This document shows, piece after piece, positions 7,994-17,708 of a stretch of 64,000 nt of DNA. The notes under the pieces were generated by a model. It saw only the letters and a list, made by a program, of their open reading frames with translations. It did not search any database and was not told the DNA's origin. The stretch covers positions 248,001-312,000 of the forward strand of contig JBFWNV010000002.1 in assembly GCA_050250875.1 (NCBI GenBank), written 5' to 3'. Both the position numbers and the translations under genes were made by a program. Each line of letters begins with the position of its first letter. Within the stretch, counting starts at the first letter, position 1. This DNA comes from CAWAYR01 sp050250875 (GTDB lineage Bacteria > Acidobacteriota > Vicinamibacteria > Vicinamibacterales > UBA2999).

Positions 7994-10516
7994 TCAGGGC
8001 ACGATAACCGTCTGCACCGGCGTGAACGCGCTGGCCCCGCACGGATTGACGGCCGCGACCCGCAGCTGATACGTCCCCGGACCCACCGCGCCAGCAAGGC
8101 TGGTCGTCGGCGTGACGAACGATCCGACGAATCCGCCTGACACATCGAGGATGTAGCCACTCGGCGCCACGCCGACGGACCTCGGCTGCCACAGGACGTT
8201 CACCGTTCGACCGCTCCGGAAGGCCAGGAATCCGTCCGGGCTGAGCGGTGCGCCGAGACAAGCGCTCGGGAAGCTCAATGTGACCGGAGCCGAAGGCGGG
8301 CTCACGCCGGCGCCGTTGATCGCCTGCACCGTGAACGTGTAAGTGCCCGGAGGCACGCCGTTGAAGCTGAAGCTGCCGGCCAGCCCGATCGGCAACGTCG
8401 CGTTGACGGCGCCGCTGACGTTGAGCCGGAGGGACGTCGGTGCGCCTCCCAGGTACGTGTTGCGCCACACGAGGCCGAGTGTGGACCCGTTGGCGAAGCC
8501 GACCAGCCCGGCCGGCGCCGACGGAGGCGCCGGCACGTTGACGAAGATTCTGATCTCGTTCGACGGTGCACTGATCAGACTTGCCGACACCGCCCGCATG
8601 CGGACATAGAACGCTCCTGATGGGGCCGCGAACGTGAAGATTGGGTCAGTGCTGCCAGTCGCGATGGTGGCGAGCACACCGCCTGGCGAGACGCCGCCCT
8701 CGAGCAGATAGCCCGTCGCCTGCAGCCCGACGGCCGGCGCCGTCCAGCGCAGCGTCACGGTATTTCCAGCGATCAATGATGCCTGCAGATCAGTAGGGGC
8801 CTGCACGGTCGTCGTCTCGACGACACTGATGGCAACTGTGGCGACGTTCCCGGGTCCGGCAGCGCTGACGGCACGATAGGAGAACGCGTCGCTCCCCAGG
8901 AAGCCGGCGTTGGGGGTGTAGGTGAAGCCGCCGTTGGCCTCGAGGCTGACATTGCCGTGCGTGGCCCCAGCGACGAGCTGCGCGGACAAAGCGCCTCCGC
9001 CGTTGGCGTTGTCGTTCGTCAAGACCCCGGCCGGGGGCACTACCCGTGGGGTGTTGCCCGCCACGACGTAGAAGTCGTCGAGGGTGGTCGGGGGTGGCGT
9101 TGCGCCGGCTATGTTGAGGCTATAGGTGCCGGTGCCATCGTTGCCCGTGTCGGCAGTACCCGCCACGATCGTATACAGGCCAGTCACAGGCGCGATAACG
9201 TTGATCTGGATCGTGACGCTGCTGCTGAGCGCACTGAGCAGCGCGCCGTCTGGCCCGCGCAGGCGAATCCAGGGGTTGAACGTGTCAGCTGACGACAGCT
9301 CGGTCATCGTCGCGGACAACGCCGCCCCTTGCACGGCGAAGAAGGTCCACAAGTCCAGATCGCCAATCGTGATCGCCGCGTTCACCGTGGCACCGGTCGC
9401 GACAGCGCCGCCCTCGTCTCCCCCGGTCACGACGAAGGCGCCTGGCACCTGGGCAAGGGTGAGCACGTAGGTGCCCAGACCTTCGTTGCCGACGTCACCG
9501 GTGCCAATCACCACGACGTAGGTGCCTGTGGCGGGCGCCGCCAGGTCGAGCTGGGCGACGACGGAGGCGCTCTCGGCGCCAACAAGTTGCCCTGACGGAC
9601 CATAGACGCGCAACCACGGATTGAACGTCGCCGTCTCGGTCACTTGGCCGATGCTGAGGCCAATCGAGTCGCCCTGCTGGGCGGTGAACGACCACATGTC
9701 GAGGTCGCCGATCGTGATGGCGCCGGCGTGATTAGCGCCATTGGCCAACACGCCACCCTCGTCGCCCGTCGGCACGACGAAGGTCGCGGGGGTGCGCGCA
9801 AGCGTCAGCACATAGGCGCCCGTGCCGTCGTTACCGACGTCGGCGGTCGCAACGACCACAGTGTAGACACCGGTCGACGACGCCGTCGCCGATAGGTGCG
9901 CGACGACGGACCCGGACTGTGCGGCGATGGGGGTGCCGTCGGGCCCGCGCAACCGTATCCACGGGTTGAACGTGTCCGCAGACGCGGTCTCACCGATACT
10001 CAAGACCATCGTGTCGCCTTGGACTGCCTCGAAGGTCCAGATGTCGAGGTCTCCTCGGGTGATCTCGCCCGAGTTGCTGGACCCGTTGGCGATCGCCCCG
10101 CCTTGATCACCCGACGGCACAACGAACGCTCCCGGGGTCTTGGCGACTGTGAGCGTGTAACTGCCGGTGCCGTCGTTGCCGACGTCACCGCTGGCGACTA
10201 CGACGGTGTAAGTCCCGGACGCGGCGGCGATGACGTTCACCTGCGCCACCAGCGAGGAGGTACTGGTGGCGACCTGCACCGCCCCTGGGTCGAGCAGCCG
10301 GACCCATGGTGCGAAGTCTGAGTTCGGCCCGACTTCGGCGACGCTCACCGAGATCGTGTCTCCCTGGATGACTGTCAGCGTCCAAGAGTCGCTGGCGCCT
10401 GGTGCGCCGATTGTGCCGTTGTGGTTCTGGCCATTGGCGATGGCCCCTTGGGCCGATGCTGAGCTGACGTCGAACACGAGAGCAATCACGATGGCGAGGC
10501 GGAACGAGACGGTCAT
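7994..10516 (-). CDS. Secreted multi-repeat protein: four PPC-like repeats, cadherin-like domain, three Fn3-like domains
   Basis: This encodes 840 residues with a signal peptide (1-22, ASAQ). Four tandem repeats of about 115 residues (roughly 24-475) share a pattern of GxIxxGDxDxWTF, FNPWIRLRGPDG and Y-T-V-V-V-x-x-x-D-V-G-N-D-G-T-G-x-Y, like bacterial pre-peptidase C-terminal domains. A region with AGVLTNDNANGGG and FTYTPNAGFLGSDAFSY (about 480-575) looks cadherin/Big_9-like. Three fibronectin type III-like units follow (about 575-840). No catalytic domain is present, so it is probably a surface or secreted binding protein. The start has AAGGAG eight bases upstream. Confidence 0.82.
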   Translation of the reverse strand: MTVSFRLAIVIALVFDVSSASAQGAIANGQNHNGTIGAPGASDSWTLTVIQGDTISVSVAEVGPNSDFAPWVRLLDPGAVQVATSTSSLVAQVNVIAAASGTYTVVVASGDVGNDGTGSYTLTVAKTPGAFVVPSGDQGGAIANGSSNSGEITRGDLDIWTFEAVQGDTMVLSIGETASADTFNPWIRLRGPDGTPIAAQSGSVVAHLSATASSTGVYTVVVATADVGNDGTGAYVLTLARTPATFVVPTGDEGGVLANGANHAGAITIGDLDMWSFTAQQGDSIGLSIGQVTETATFNPWLRVYGPSGQLVGAESASVVAQLDLAAPATGTYVVVIGTGDVGNEGLGTYVLTLAQVPGAFVVTGGDEGGAVATGATVNAAITIGDLDLWTFFAVQGAALSATMTELSSADTFNPWIRLRGPDGALLSALSSSVTIQINVIAPVTGLYTIVAGTADTGNDGTGTYSLNIAGATPPPTTLDDFYVVAGNTPRVVPPAGVLTNDNANGGGALSAQLVAGATHGNVSLEANGGFTYTPNAGFLGSDAFSYRAVSAAGPGNVATVAISVVETTTVQAPTDLQASLIAGNTVTLRWTAPAVGLQATGYLLEGGVSPGGVLATIATGSTDPIFTFAAPSGAFYVRMRAVSASLISAPSNEIRIFVNVPAPPSAPAGLVGFANGSTLGLVWRNTYLGGAPTSLRLNVSGAVNATLPIGLAGSFSFNGVPPGTYTFTVQAINGAGVSPPSAPVTLSFPSACLGAPLSPDGFLAFRSGRTVNVLWQPRSVGVAPSGYILDVSGGFVGSFVTPTTSLAGAVGPGTYQLRVAAVNPCGASAFTPVQTVIVP

Positions 10517-10554
10517 CGATGGCTCCTTGGCAGAGCTTGCGGGAAGGCGCGCGA

Positions 10555-10568
10555 CTCCAGCGCTGGAG
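10555..10568. other. 14-bp perfect palindrome upstream of the repeat-protein gene
   Basis: CTCCAGCGCTGGAG reads the same on both strands and lies 38 bases upstream of the start of the 840-residue gene, a position that suits an operator. No promoter elements could be assigned with confidence. Confidence 0.25.
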
Positions 10569-10650
10569 ATACCCTGCCCGCAGCCCGGCCCTCAATCGCC
10601 AAGCCGCGCCACCAATCGAATGTCGTCGAATGACGTGGGGGGCGGTAGCG

Positions 10651-12072
10651 TCAGAGCCCGCCGGCGCGATCGGCCAGCGACACGCGGAGCGGCACCTCGA
10701 CCATGCCCCACCCGGCCGTGCCCCGCCAGATCTCCACCGGGAACAGCGCGGTCCGGTCGGGGCAATCGTGCGCGGGGTGGGTGAGCCGGCCCTGACGCTC
10801 GAGGTCCTGGTGGGCCTGCCAGTACATGTCGCTGCGCTCGAACGCCGTCACCTTGAACTCGTCGTTGAAGGTGAGCAGGCTGCCCCAGCCGAAGCCGTCG
10901 TCGGTGGCCATGGTGATCTCGGAGCCGAGCGCGGTGCCGAGCAGCACCCAGCCGTAGGGGCGGAACAGGGCGCGGGTCACCTCGGCCGTGGGCACCAGCA
11001 GCATCGCCACGGGATCCGCACCGGGGCAGGCGTCGCAGGTGAGCGCCGGCCCCTTGTCCACGGGCCAGCGCGCGGCCGGACCGTCGAGATCCATCACCGC
11101 CACCGACGCACGTGACGGCTGCAGCATGGCGCCGCCGGCCACCAGATACCGCTTGCCCGACGTGTCCCAGTAGGTCAGTGAGTGGATCCGCCCGGCCTGC
11201 AGATAGCGCACGTGCGCGCTTCCGTCGGGCTCGACCTCGAGAACGAAGGCGGGCCACCACGTGTGGTGCGAGTAAGCGATCCAGGTGCGATGGCCGCGCG
11301 CCGACATCCCGGTGACGACGTCGCGCACCTGCCACGGCCCGGTGAAGGTCTTGTCCCCTTCTGTGAGCGTGACGTCGGGCTGCACCGACCACACCACCGA
11401 GCCGTCGGCCGAGAACGCGACCACGGCGTCGCTCACGTCGGAGCTGTCGCGCGGCGCGGCGAAGCGCACGCCGGCGACGATCTCGGTGCTGCCGTCGCCG
11501 TCCACGTCGGCGCTCAGGTTGTTCTGCAGCTTGTACGACTCCGGGCGGCTCGCCACCCGGTCGAACGTGTGCGTCCACAGCGGCCGGCCGCCATCCGAGT
11601 ACGCCCACAGCTGGCGGCCCTCGAACTCGAGGCTGGCGGGCGTACCGGGGTCACGGATGCGATCGACGGCGATCGTCACGGCGGCGGCGACGGCAACGGC
11701 GCCGACCGTGGCCCACATCGGCACGGGTCGCCGCCACCACGGCCCGGCGGTCGCCTCGTCGTTCGGGCTCGTCGGGGGCGCGATCGGCGCGGCAGCGTCG
11801 GGCAGGGGCGGTCCCGCGCCGTTCGGATCCGCGAGTTCTGATTCGGCCTCGGCCAGCGAGGCCGCCGACTCGGCCTGTCTTGCCCGCCACTCGCTCAACT
11901 CGGCGCGCCGCGCGAACACGATGCTGCCGCCGTCGGGCGTCGGGATGCGGTGCACCGGCAAGCCGAGATCGCGCTCCCAGCGCTGCACCGTGCGAGCGCT
12001 CTTGCCGAGGAAGCCGGCGATCTCTTTCCAGCCGTTCAGTGCGTCGGGGAAGTTGGAGGGGACGGTCTCCAT
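10651..12072 (-). CDS. Helix-turn-helix membrane protein with FG-GAP-like sensor domain
   Basis: This encodes 473 residues from the ATG at 12072; a TTG 48 bases upstream is possible but adds only a Pro/Ser-rich leader. Residues 13-60 (NGWKEIAGFLGKSARTVQRW) are an excisionase/MerR-like helix-turn-helix of the kind that starts many acidobacterial regulators. A Pro/Ala-rich linker and one membrane helix (117-136) follow. The remaining ~330 residues include DVDGDGSTEIVAG, an FG-GAP/VCBS-like calcium-binding repeat, so they probably form an extracytoplasmic beta-propeller. This suggests a one-component transmembrane regulator with a cytoplasmic DNA-binding head. Targets are unknown. Confidence 0.7.
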   Translation of the reverse strand: METVPSNFPDALNGWKEIAGFLGKSARTVQRWERDLGLPVHRIPTPDGGSIVFARRAELSEWRARQAESAASLAEAESELADPNGAGPPLPDAAAPIAPPTSPNDEATAGPWWRRPVPMWATVGAVAVAAAVTIAVDRIRDPGTPASLEFEGRQLWAYSDGGRPLWTHTFDRVASRPESYKLQNNLSADVDGDGSTEIVAGVRFAAPRDSSDVSDAVVAFSADGSVVWSVQPDVTLTEGDKTFTGPWQVRDVVTGMSARGHRTWIAYSHHTWWPAFVLEVEPDGSAHVRYLQAGRIHSLTYWDTSGKRYLVAGGAMLQPSRASVAVMDLDGPAARWPVDKGPALTCDACPGADPVAMLLVPTAEVTRALFRPYGWVLLGTALGSEITMATDDGFGWGSLLTFNDEFKVTAFERSDMYWQAHQDLERQGRLTHPAHDCPDRTALFPVEIWRGTAGWGMVEVPLRVSLADRAGGL

Positions 12073-12236
12073 GCGCGACGAGGATGCGGGAGGATAGCCG
12101 GGCACAGCGTCCGCCGGCAACGCACATCCACGGCCGAGCTGGAATCGATCTGGCGACGAGCGCCGTCACTGACGCCCAGGCACACGACGAGTAACGCGGG
12201 GCGCATCGTGGCCCCAGTCTACGCCGCGCGCGGCGG

Positions 12237-12728
12237 CTACGCGCCCGGCTGGCGCTCGAACACGGCGACGGTGTTGACGACCTGGCCGGCCACATTGGTG
12301 CCCTTGCCGGTGATCGTCATCGTGTTGCCGTCGGGCGACAGCACGGCGGTCTGCGTGATGGTCGGCTTGCCGCCCCGCGAGTAGCGGGCCTCGACGGTGG
12401 TCGGGTTCACCCGCCGGAACCGGTAGGTGTCGGCGTTCGGGTTGACGCCGGTAACCGGCAGGTCGGTGTTGACGGCGCCCGCCACCTCCCAGTGCATCGT
12501 CGGGCCGATGTCGGGGGTGACGTCCACGACCACCTTCCGGGCCTCGTCGTTGCCCGAAATCACGATGGTCTGCGCCTTGGGACCGGGCGCCGGCATGTAG
12601 GTGGACTTGGCGACGTTCAGCGTCCACGTCCCGGCGAGGCGATCGTTGGAACGGTCTGGCCCACCCGCACTGCAAGCCGCCAGAACCGCGGAGAGCGAGA
12701 GAGACATGAGCAACGACGGTGCGTGCAT
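12237..12728 (-). CDS. Putative lipoprotein
   Basis: This encodes 163 residues. The start at 12728 has AAGGAGGA six bases upstream. The signal peptide ends in a lipobox (LAAC, Cys near residue 18), so it should be lipid-anchored. The mature part begins NDRLAGTWTLNVAKSTY, the LxGTWxLNxxKS pattern of a common acidobacterial secreted family with a lipocalin-like barrel. No enzymatic motif is visible. Confidence 0.72.
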   Translation of the reverse strand: MHAPSLLMSLSLSAVLAACSAGGPDRSNDRLAGTWTLNVAKSTYMPAPGPKAQTIVISGNDEARKVVVDVTPDIGPTMHWEVAGAVNTDLPVTGVNPNADTYRFRRVNPTTVEARYSRGGKPTITQTAVLSPDGNTMTITGKGTNVAGQVVNTVAVFERQPGA

Positions 12729-12798
12729 CGCGTCCTCCTTGGGTGCTCGAAGGGCCGCGTCTAGCACCGAGATGTCATCGGGACTGTCACGGGTACTT

Positions 12799-14073
12799 TC
12801 AGCGGGCGACGGCCACGAGCAGCGACAGCAGCACCACCGGCGCCACCACCACCATCGCCAGGCTCCAGCCCAGCAGCATCCGCCGCAGGCGCGGCCGGTC
12901 GTCCTCTGCGGCCGAGGCGATCAGCGTGGCGCCGGTGTTCGAGAACGGCGAGCAGTCCACCACGGTGGCCGAGACGCCCAGTGTGGTGATGAGTGCCCAG
13001 CCCGGCACGGCGCCGCCCGACGCCAGCGGCACCGCCATCGGCACGAGCGCCGCCAGCACGCCTGTGGTGGACGCAAACGCCGAGACCAGCGCCGCGATCA
13101 TGCAGATGAGCAGCGCCGCGACCATCGGCGTGCCGATGGTCATCGCCGCACGGCCCAGCAGGTTGACCGCGTCGAGCCGCTGCAGCACGCCCACGTAGGT
13201 GACGATGCCGCCGACGAGAAACGCCGTGGACCAGTCGATGCGCGCGAAGGCGGTCTTGCCGACGGCGGGATCGACGAGCGCCAGCACCGCGCCGAGGCCG
13301 AGCAGCACGACGCCGATGTCGGGCTCGAGACCGGCCAGCGTGGCGGCGACCACGCCGGGAACGAGGCCGATGAGGCAGACGAGCGTGGCCAGTTGCGGCC
13401 CGCGCATCGCCGTTGCCCTGCTGACGGGCTCGGTCCCGATGACGGGCTCTGCCCTGCTTCCGGGCTCGGCGCGGCTCACGAGTTCGGTCCGGCGAAAGAT
13501 TGCCAGGCCCGCCAGCAGCAGCACGAAGTTGGCCGCGATCGCCGCCGCCAGCAGTACCCAGGGACTCACGTCGATGCCGGCATCGCGCGCCACCCGGTAG
13601 GTGATGACGCCGAACAGGCTCGTCGGCGCGAACGCCCCGGCGCTGATCCCGCTGTTGAGCGCCACCGCCATCAGCACCGCGTCCACGCCGGCGCGCCGCG
13701 CCGCCGCCATCCCGATCGGCCCGGTGGCCAGCCCGCCCTGCGGCGAGCCCATCGCCGCCGCGATCGCCGACAGGCCGAAGAACAGCACCGGCACGGCTCC
13801 GCGGGCGCCGCCCGTGCGCGCCAGCAGCGCGCCGATCACCCGGTCGATGGTGCCGTTCAACTGGGCGATGCCGAAGAACCAGGTGACGCCGGCCACCAGG
13901 ATCAGGATGCCCACGGGAAAGCCGGCCATCACGTCGCGCAGCGACATGCCGGCCAGCGCGGGGCCGGCCACGCACGCCGCCACGAACATCAGCACGCCCA
14001 GGTGAACGCCGCGCAGCGTGGCCAGCGCGAACACGGCCACGAAGATCACGAGCGCGAGGACAGGGGCCGGCAA
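12799..14073 (-). CDS. MatC/SLC13-type membrane permease
   Basis: This encodes 424 residues with about eleven hydrophobic segments, arranged as two halves. Motifs such as VAGVTWFFGIAQLNGT, MGSPQGGLATGP and DCSPFSNTGAT fit the MatC-N / SLC13-like dicarboxylate carrier families. It probably moves an organic anion across the inner membrane; the substrate is not determinable. The central cytoplasmic loop (about residues 189-215) is a low-complexity series of (S/G)RAEP-like units encoded by imperfect nucleotide repeats. The only start near the 5' end is TTG at 14073, so the start is uncertain. Confidence 0.72.
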   Translation of the reverse strand: MPAPVLALVIFVAVFALATLRGVHLGVLMFVAACVAGPALAGMSLRDVMAGFPVGILILVAGVTWFFGIAQLNGTIDRVIGALLARTGGARGAVPVLFFGLSAIAAAMGSPQGGLATGPIGMAAARRAGVDAVLMAVALNSGISAGAFAPTSLFGVITYRVARDAGIDVSPWVLLAAAIAANFVLLLAGLAIFRRTELVSRAEPGSRAEPVIGTEPVSRATAMRGPQLATLVCLIGLVPGVVAATLAGLEPDIGVVLLGLGAVLALVDPAVGKTAFARIDWSTAFLVGGIVTYVGVLQRLDAVNLLGRAAMTIGTPMVAALLICMIAALVSAFASTTGVLAALVPMAVPLASGGAVPGWALITTLGVSATVVDCSPFSNTGATLIASAAEDDRPRLRRMLLGWSLAMVVVAPVVLLSLLVAVAR

Positions 14074-14128
14074 GGCGGCCCATCATATGCCGGGCGGCGA
14101 CGAGGGGCGGAGCGTCAGCCGCCCTTCG

Positions 14129-17100
14129 TCACGCCGGCGATGGGGTGCGGGCCAGCTCTACGTAGCGGCACAGCGCGTTGGCCAGCTGCATCTGGCGGGG
14201 GGTGCGGCACTCGGGTTCGAGCAGCCGCGGCGACGCCACCACGAACACGGCGCAGCGCGCCCGCGAGGTGGCCACGTTGAGGCGGTTGAGGCTGTAGAGG
14301 AACTCCAGCCCCCGGGGCGCGTCCTCGGCCCGCGACGTGCCCATGGCGTAGATCACCACTGCTGCTTCCTGTCCCTGGAAGCGATCGACCGTGCCCACTG
14401 GCACCCCGCGCGGCGCGAGGCGTTCGGCGAGGCGATTGACGTGCGCGTTGAAGGGGGCGACCACGCGCAGGTCGTCGGCGGTGAGCGGATGCGCGACGCC
14501 GTCCCCGTCCACCCACTGTGTGCCGGGGGCCAGCAGGCGCTCGACGAGCGCGGCCACGGCGTCCACTTCCTCCGCCGACCACTGGCGGTTGCCGTCGTGC
14601 TCCACCGGCAGCCACCACAGCCCGGCGCCGTCGAACGCGCCCGTGCCCTCGAGCCGCTGGCGCTCCAGGCCCTCGCGGGCGCGGAGCTTGCCGTCGTAGA
14701 ACCGCTCCGAGGTGAATGCGCACAGGGCGGGGGCGAGCCGCCACGTCTCGGGCAGGAACAGCCCGCGATCGGCCGGCATCGTCTGGTGTTCGCCGAGCAC
14801 GTGCTGCAGCGCCGAGATGTCCACGCCGTCGGGATGATGCGCCTTCTGCGGCTGCTCGAGCTGCTGCGGATCGCCGAGCAGCACGAGCGAGGCGGCCGCC
14901 GGCGACACCGCCAGCGCGTTGGCCAGCGACATCTGCCCGGCTTCGTCCACGAACAGCACGTCCACCGAGGCAGCGAACTCCTGGCGCGCCCACAGCCACG
15001 CGGTGCCGCCGAGCACGTCCACCTCGTGCGCGGTGATGGCCTGCAGCGCCTCGGCGTTGTCGGGGATCTCGCGGACGTCGCCGGCGGGCGGCGCGTCGGC
15101 GGTGGACTCGGGATCGCACTTGTGGCCGAGCCGCACGGTCTCGCCCGCTGCGGCCGCCTGATCGCGCACGGCGTGCAACAGGTTGCGAATCACCTTGTGG
15201 CTCACCGCCACAACACCCACCTTGCGGCCCTCGCGGACCAGCGCGCGGATCATCTGCGCGCCCAGATATGTCTTGCCCGAGCCGGGCGGGCCCTGTACCG
15301 AGAGCGTCGTGCGATCCAGCGTGGTGGCGAGGCGCACCGCGACGTCGGTTGGCGTCTCGAAGACCAGCGGCGCGAAGCGGCCGGTGGTGAGGCGCGGGGG
15401 CCGGCGGAACAGGAGGTCGCTGCCGCAGGCGGGCGTGTCGATCCCGTCGCACAGGCGCAACAGCGACTTGCGGAGCGCGTCGGCACCGACGGTGGGGGCC
15501 TCGAACACCGACTGCGGATGCTGGTCTGCGGTGGAGGGGCCCTTCCTCACGTCGAGGAGACGCGCCTGGCGGTCGTGGGCGACGACATCGCCGAACCTCA
15601 CCGCGCGGTCGTCCCCGCGGACCAGCAGCTCACCGGTGCCGCCGATGTCGCACTCCTGCGGCGGATAGCTGTAGCGATCGATCACCGAGCCCGTCGGGCG
15701 GCCGGTCTTGGCGCCGACCACCGCCTCGATGCGCGCCACGAACTGCAGACCGGCGATGGCGGCGCCCTCCTCCGGCAGGTCCACGTCAGCCAGCTCGTTG
15801 AGGCGATAGCGCTCCCACCACTGCGCCTTGTCCTCGCGGCGGTGCCAGCCCACGAGATGCGCGAGCAGCCAGCGTGGATGCTGCGGATGCGACGGGTCGT
15901 GCGCCTCGGCCGGCAGACCGGCAAGGAGCCGTTCGCTGGCGGCCAGCTCGGCGGCTTCCAGATCGCTCACCGCGGCGGGCGGCTCGGCGGCATTGGCCTG
16001 CGGCCGGGGCATCTCCACCCCGGAGGCGACGAGCCCGGCGCGCAGCCGCTCCAGCCAGTCGCGCAGCGCCGCCGTGGAGCGGCAGTCGTCTTCGTTGTAG
16101 TCCTGCACGGCGGCCCGCGACTCGGCCGGGACGGCATCCGGCGCGTGGCCCTCGAGCGCCAGCTCGATGGCCTGCATGTGTGCGGCCGCGTCGTCGAGCG
16201 GCACCGCGCGGGCGAAGCCGTAGAACGGCTCGAGCTGCTTGATCGAGTAGCTCTCGACGCCGGCGCGCAGGGCCTGGCGCACCACGGCGTGCAGGTCCAC
16301 GAAGCGCTCGGCGCGCAGCAGCCGGTCGAGCTCGTCGGCGCGGGTGGCGTGGCGGCCCATCAGCCGCTTGAACGTGGATGGCTCGTAGTGCCCGAAGTGG
16401 TAGACGTGCATGCCGGGATGCGCGGCCCACGCCAGCATCACGGCGTCGATCACCGCCTCGAACGCGGCGCGCTCCGTGGCGTCGTCGTGCGCCCACCACG
16501 CGCGGTAGTCGCAGGATCTGTCACTAGTCTGGTTGCCAGAGGACAGGGGTCTGACCCCATTCTGGCCCTGGCCAGAAAGGGGTCTGACCCCTGTGCAGAT
16601 TCCGAACAGGTACTCGCGGCCGCCGTCGCGGGCGAAACGCGCGCCCTCGAGGTCCAGGAACACGTCCCCCGGCGACGGCTCGGGCAGGCGCGCCAGCCCC
16701 AGCCCCGGCTCCACCGGCAGCAGCAGCTCGTGCACCGGCGCGCCCAGCGTGCGTTGCAGATGCTGCACCCGCGCCTGCTCGCGAATCCGCAGATATGTCT
16801 CGCGCGACCCGCGCCTGGGCGTGAACGCGATCGGCACCGGCAGTGCCGCCACCGCCGCCAGCGTGCCGTGCCCCTGCGCCGTCAGCTCCACGCGCTGCGC
16901 CCGTCCGATGCCGGCGATGAACCCCAGATGATCGTCGCCCCGCCGCCGCGAATCGCACCGCTGCCACCAGCGGCACACCCCGCACGCCTCGACCGGCTCG
17001 GGATAGTGCGCCGCGTGAAGCGCCGCCGCCCCGGCCGGCACCGCCCGCAGCAGCTCCGCGCGGACGCGACGCACATACGCGGCGAAGTCCTCCACCCGAT

Positions 17101-17644
17101 AGGCATGCACGGCGAACGTGGAACCGTCCCCGGGCGCGACCACGTGGAACCGCTCCGGCGCCCGTTCCTGCATGGCGACGAGCAGGTCGGAGTAGACGGC
17201 CAGCTGCAGCACCGTACCGCCGCGCGTCTCGCGCGCCAGCTTGGTGTCGTGCGCCTCGTAATGCCACCCGCCCAGCGCGCTCTCACCTTCGACGCGCACG
17301 AGCACGTCGGCAACGCCCCGCCAGCCGTCTCCCACCAGCGCCGCCTGATAGATCACCGCCGCACCCGCACGCATCGCCGCGAGCGTCCCCGCCTCGGCGT
17401 CCGCCGCACTTGACGCGTCCGAGAGGTCCACCACGTGGAGCCCCTGCCCGCGCAGCCACTCCACATACGCGCGCTCGTGCGCCAGCCCCCGCTCGCGGAG
17501 ACCCTGCCCGAGCGGATCGCGCCACTGGGGTAATGCCAGCTCGCCCTGCGCCACGGCCAGGTCGAGGCCGGTGCGATGGCGACAGACGAGAAAGGCGGCG
17601 AGGTCGGTGGGCGACAGAACCAGCTGTGACGCGCGCAGCAGCAT
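14129..17644 (-). CDS. TM0106-family RecB-like nuclease fused to SF1 helicase
   Basis: This encodes 1171 residues. The N-terminal ~270 form a RecB/Cas4-like nuclease region (for example WHYEAHDTKLA, with a Cys cluster C..CRWWQRC near 235). A middle RNase-H-like 3'-5' exonuclease region (about 325-560) has FLDLEGARF and YNEDDCR. The C-terminal half is an SF1 (Dna2/SMUBP2-like) helicase with Walker A GPPGSGKT (~785), Walker B FVDEAGQ (~897) and the late motifs TVDRFQGQE (~1083) and LNVATSRAR. Relatives act in DNA repair or nucleic-acid degradation. About 23 residues at ~349-371 are encoded by a palindromic repeat inserted in frame. The start ATG at 17644 is the natural one before SPTDLAAFLVCRH. 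Confidence 0.88.
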   Translation of the reverse strand: MLLRASQLVLSPTDLAAFLVCRHRTGLDLAVAQGELALPQWRDPLGQGLRERGLAHERAYVEWLRGQGLHVVDLSDASSAADAEAGTLAAMRAGAAVIYQAALVGDGWRGVADVLVRVEGESALGGWHYEAHDTKLARETRGGTVLQLAVYSDLLVAMQERAPERFHVVAPGDGSTFAVHAYRVEDFAAYVRRVRAELLRAVPAGAAALHAAHYPEPVEACGVCRWWQRCDSRRRGDDHLGFIAGIGRAQRVELTAQGHGTLAAVAALPVPIAFTPRRGSRETYLRIREQARVQHLQRTLGAPVHELLLPVEPGLGLARLPEPSPGDVFLDLEGARFARDGGREYLFGICTGVRPLSGQGQNGVRPLSSGNQTSDRSCDYRAWWAHDDATERAAFEAVIDAVMLAWAAHPGMHVYHFGHYEPSTFKRLMGRHATRADELDRLLRAERFVDLHAVVRQALRAGVESYSIKQLEPFYGFARAVPLDDAAAHMQAIELALEGHAPDAVPAESRAAVQDYNEDDCRSTAALRDWLERLRAGLVASGVEMPRPQANAAEPPAAVSDLEAAELAASERLLAGLPAEAHDPSHPQHPRWLLAHLVGWHRREDKAQWWERYRLNELADVDLPEEGAAIAGLQFVARIEAVVGAKTGRPTGSVIDRYSYPPQECDIGGTGELLVRGDDRAVRFGDVVAHDRQARLLDVRKGPSTADQHPQSVFEAPTVGADALRKSLLRLCDGIDTPACGSDLLFRRPPRLTTGRFAPLVFETPTDVAVRLATTLDRTTLSVQGPPGSGKTYLGAQMIRALVREGRKVGVVAVSHKVIRNLLHAVRDQAAAAGETVRLGHKCDPESTADAPPAGDVREIPDNAEALQAITAHEVDVLGGTAWLWARQEFAASVDVLFVDEAGQMSLANALAVSPAAASLVLLGDPQQLEQPQKAHHPDGVDISALQHVLGEHQTMPADRGLFLPETWRLAPALCAFTSERFYDGKLRAREGLERQRLEGTGAFDGAGLWWLPVEHDGNRQWSAEEVDAVAALVERLLAPGTQWVDGDGVAHPLTADDLRVVAPFNAHVNRLAERLAPRGVPVGTVDRFQGQEAAVVIYAMGTSRAEDAPRGLEFLYSLNRLNVATSRARCAVFVVASPRLLEPECRTPRQMQLANALCRYVELARTPSPA
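16546..16591. repeat. REP/REPIN-like palindromic repeat inside the TM0106-type gene
   Basis: Two copies of GGGGTCTGACCCC, itself a palindrome, flank a central TTCTGGCC/GGCCAGAA inverted repeat, giving a ~46-bp near-perfect palindrome. It is translated in frame within the exonuclease region. Related elements occur at 52655 and 62298. Such paired REP elements are typically spread by RAYT transposases in other bacteria; none is present in this window. Confidence 0.75.
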
Positions 17645-17708
17645 CAGGACGACGTTCGATTGTGGATCGCGACGTCGCGAGTGATCCGGGTCATCGGCCG
17701 CGAACGCC

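Noticed and set aside
8900..10500. Regular repeats that could suggest a CRISPR or satellite array
   Set aside because: They are coding tandem domains of ~345 bp with protein-level similarity, not short identical repeats with spacers.
12601..14280. A 559-residue plus-strand open frame
   Set aside because: It is antisense to the permease, with His/Arg/Gln-rich low-complexity sequence.
14018..17413. A 1131-residue plus-strand open frame
   Set aside because: It is antisense to the TM0106-type gene, rich in Arg, Gln and His, with no family motifs.
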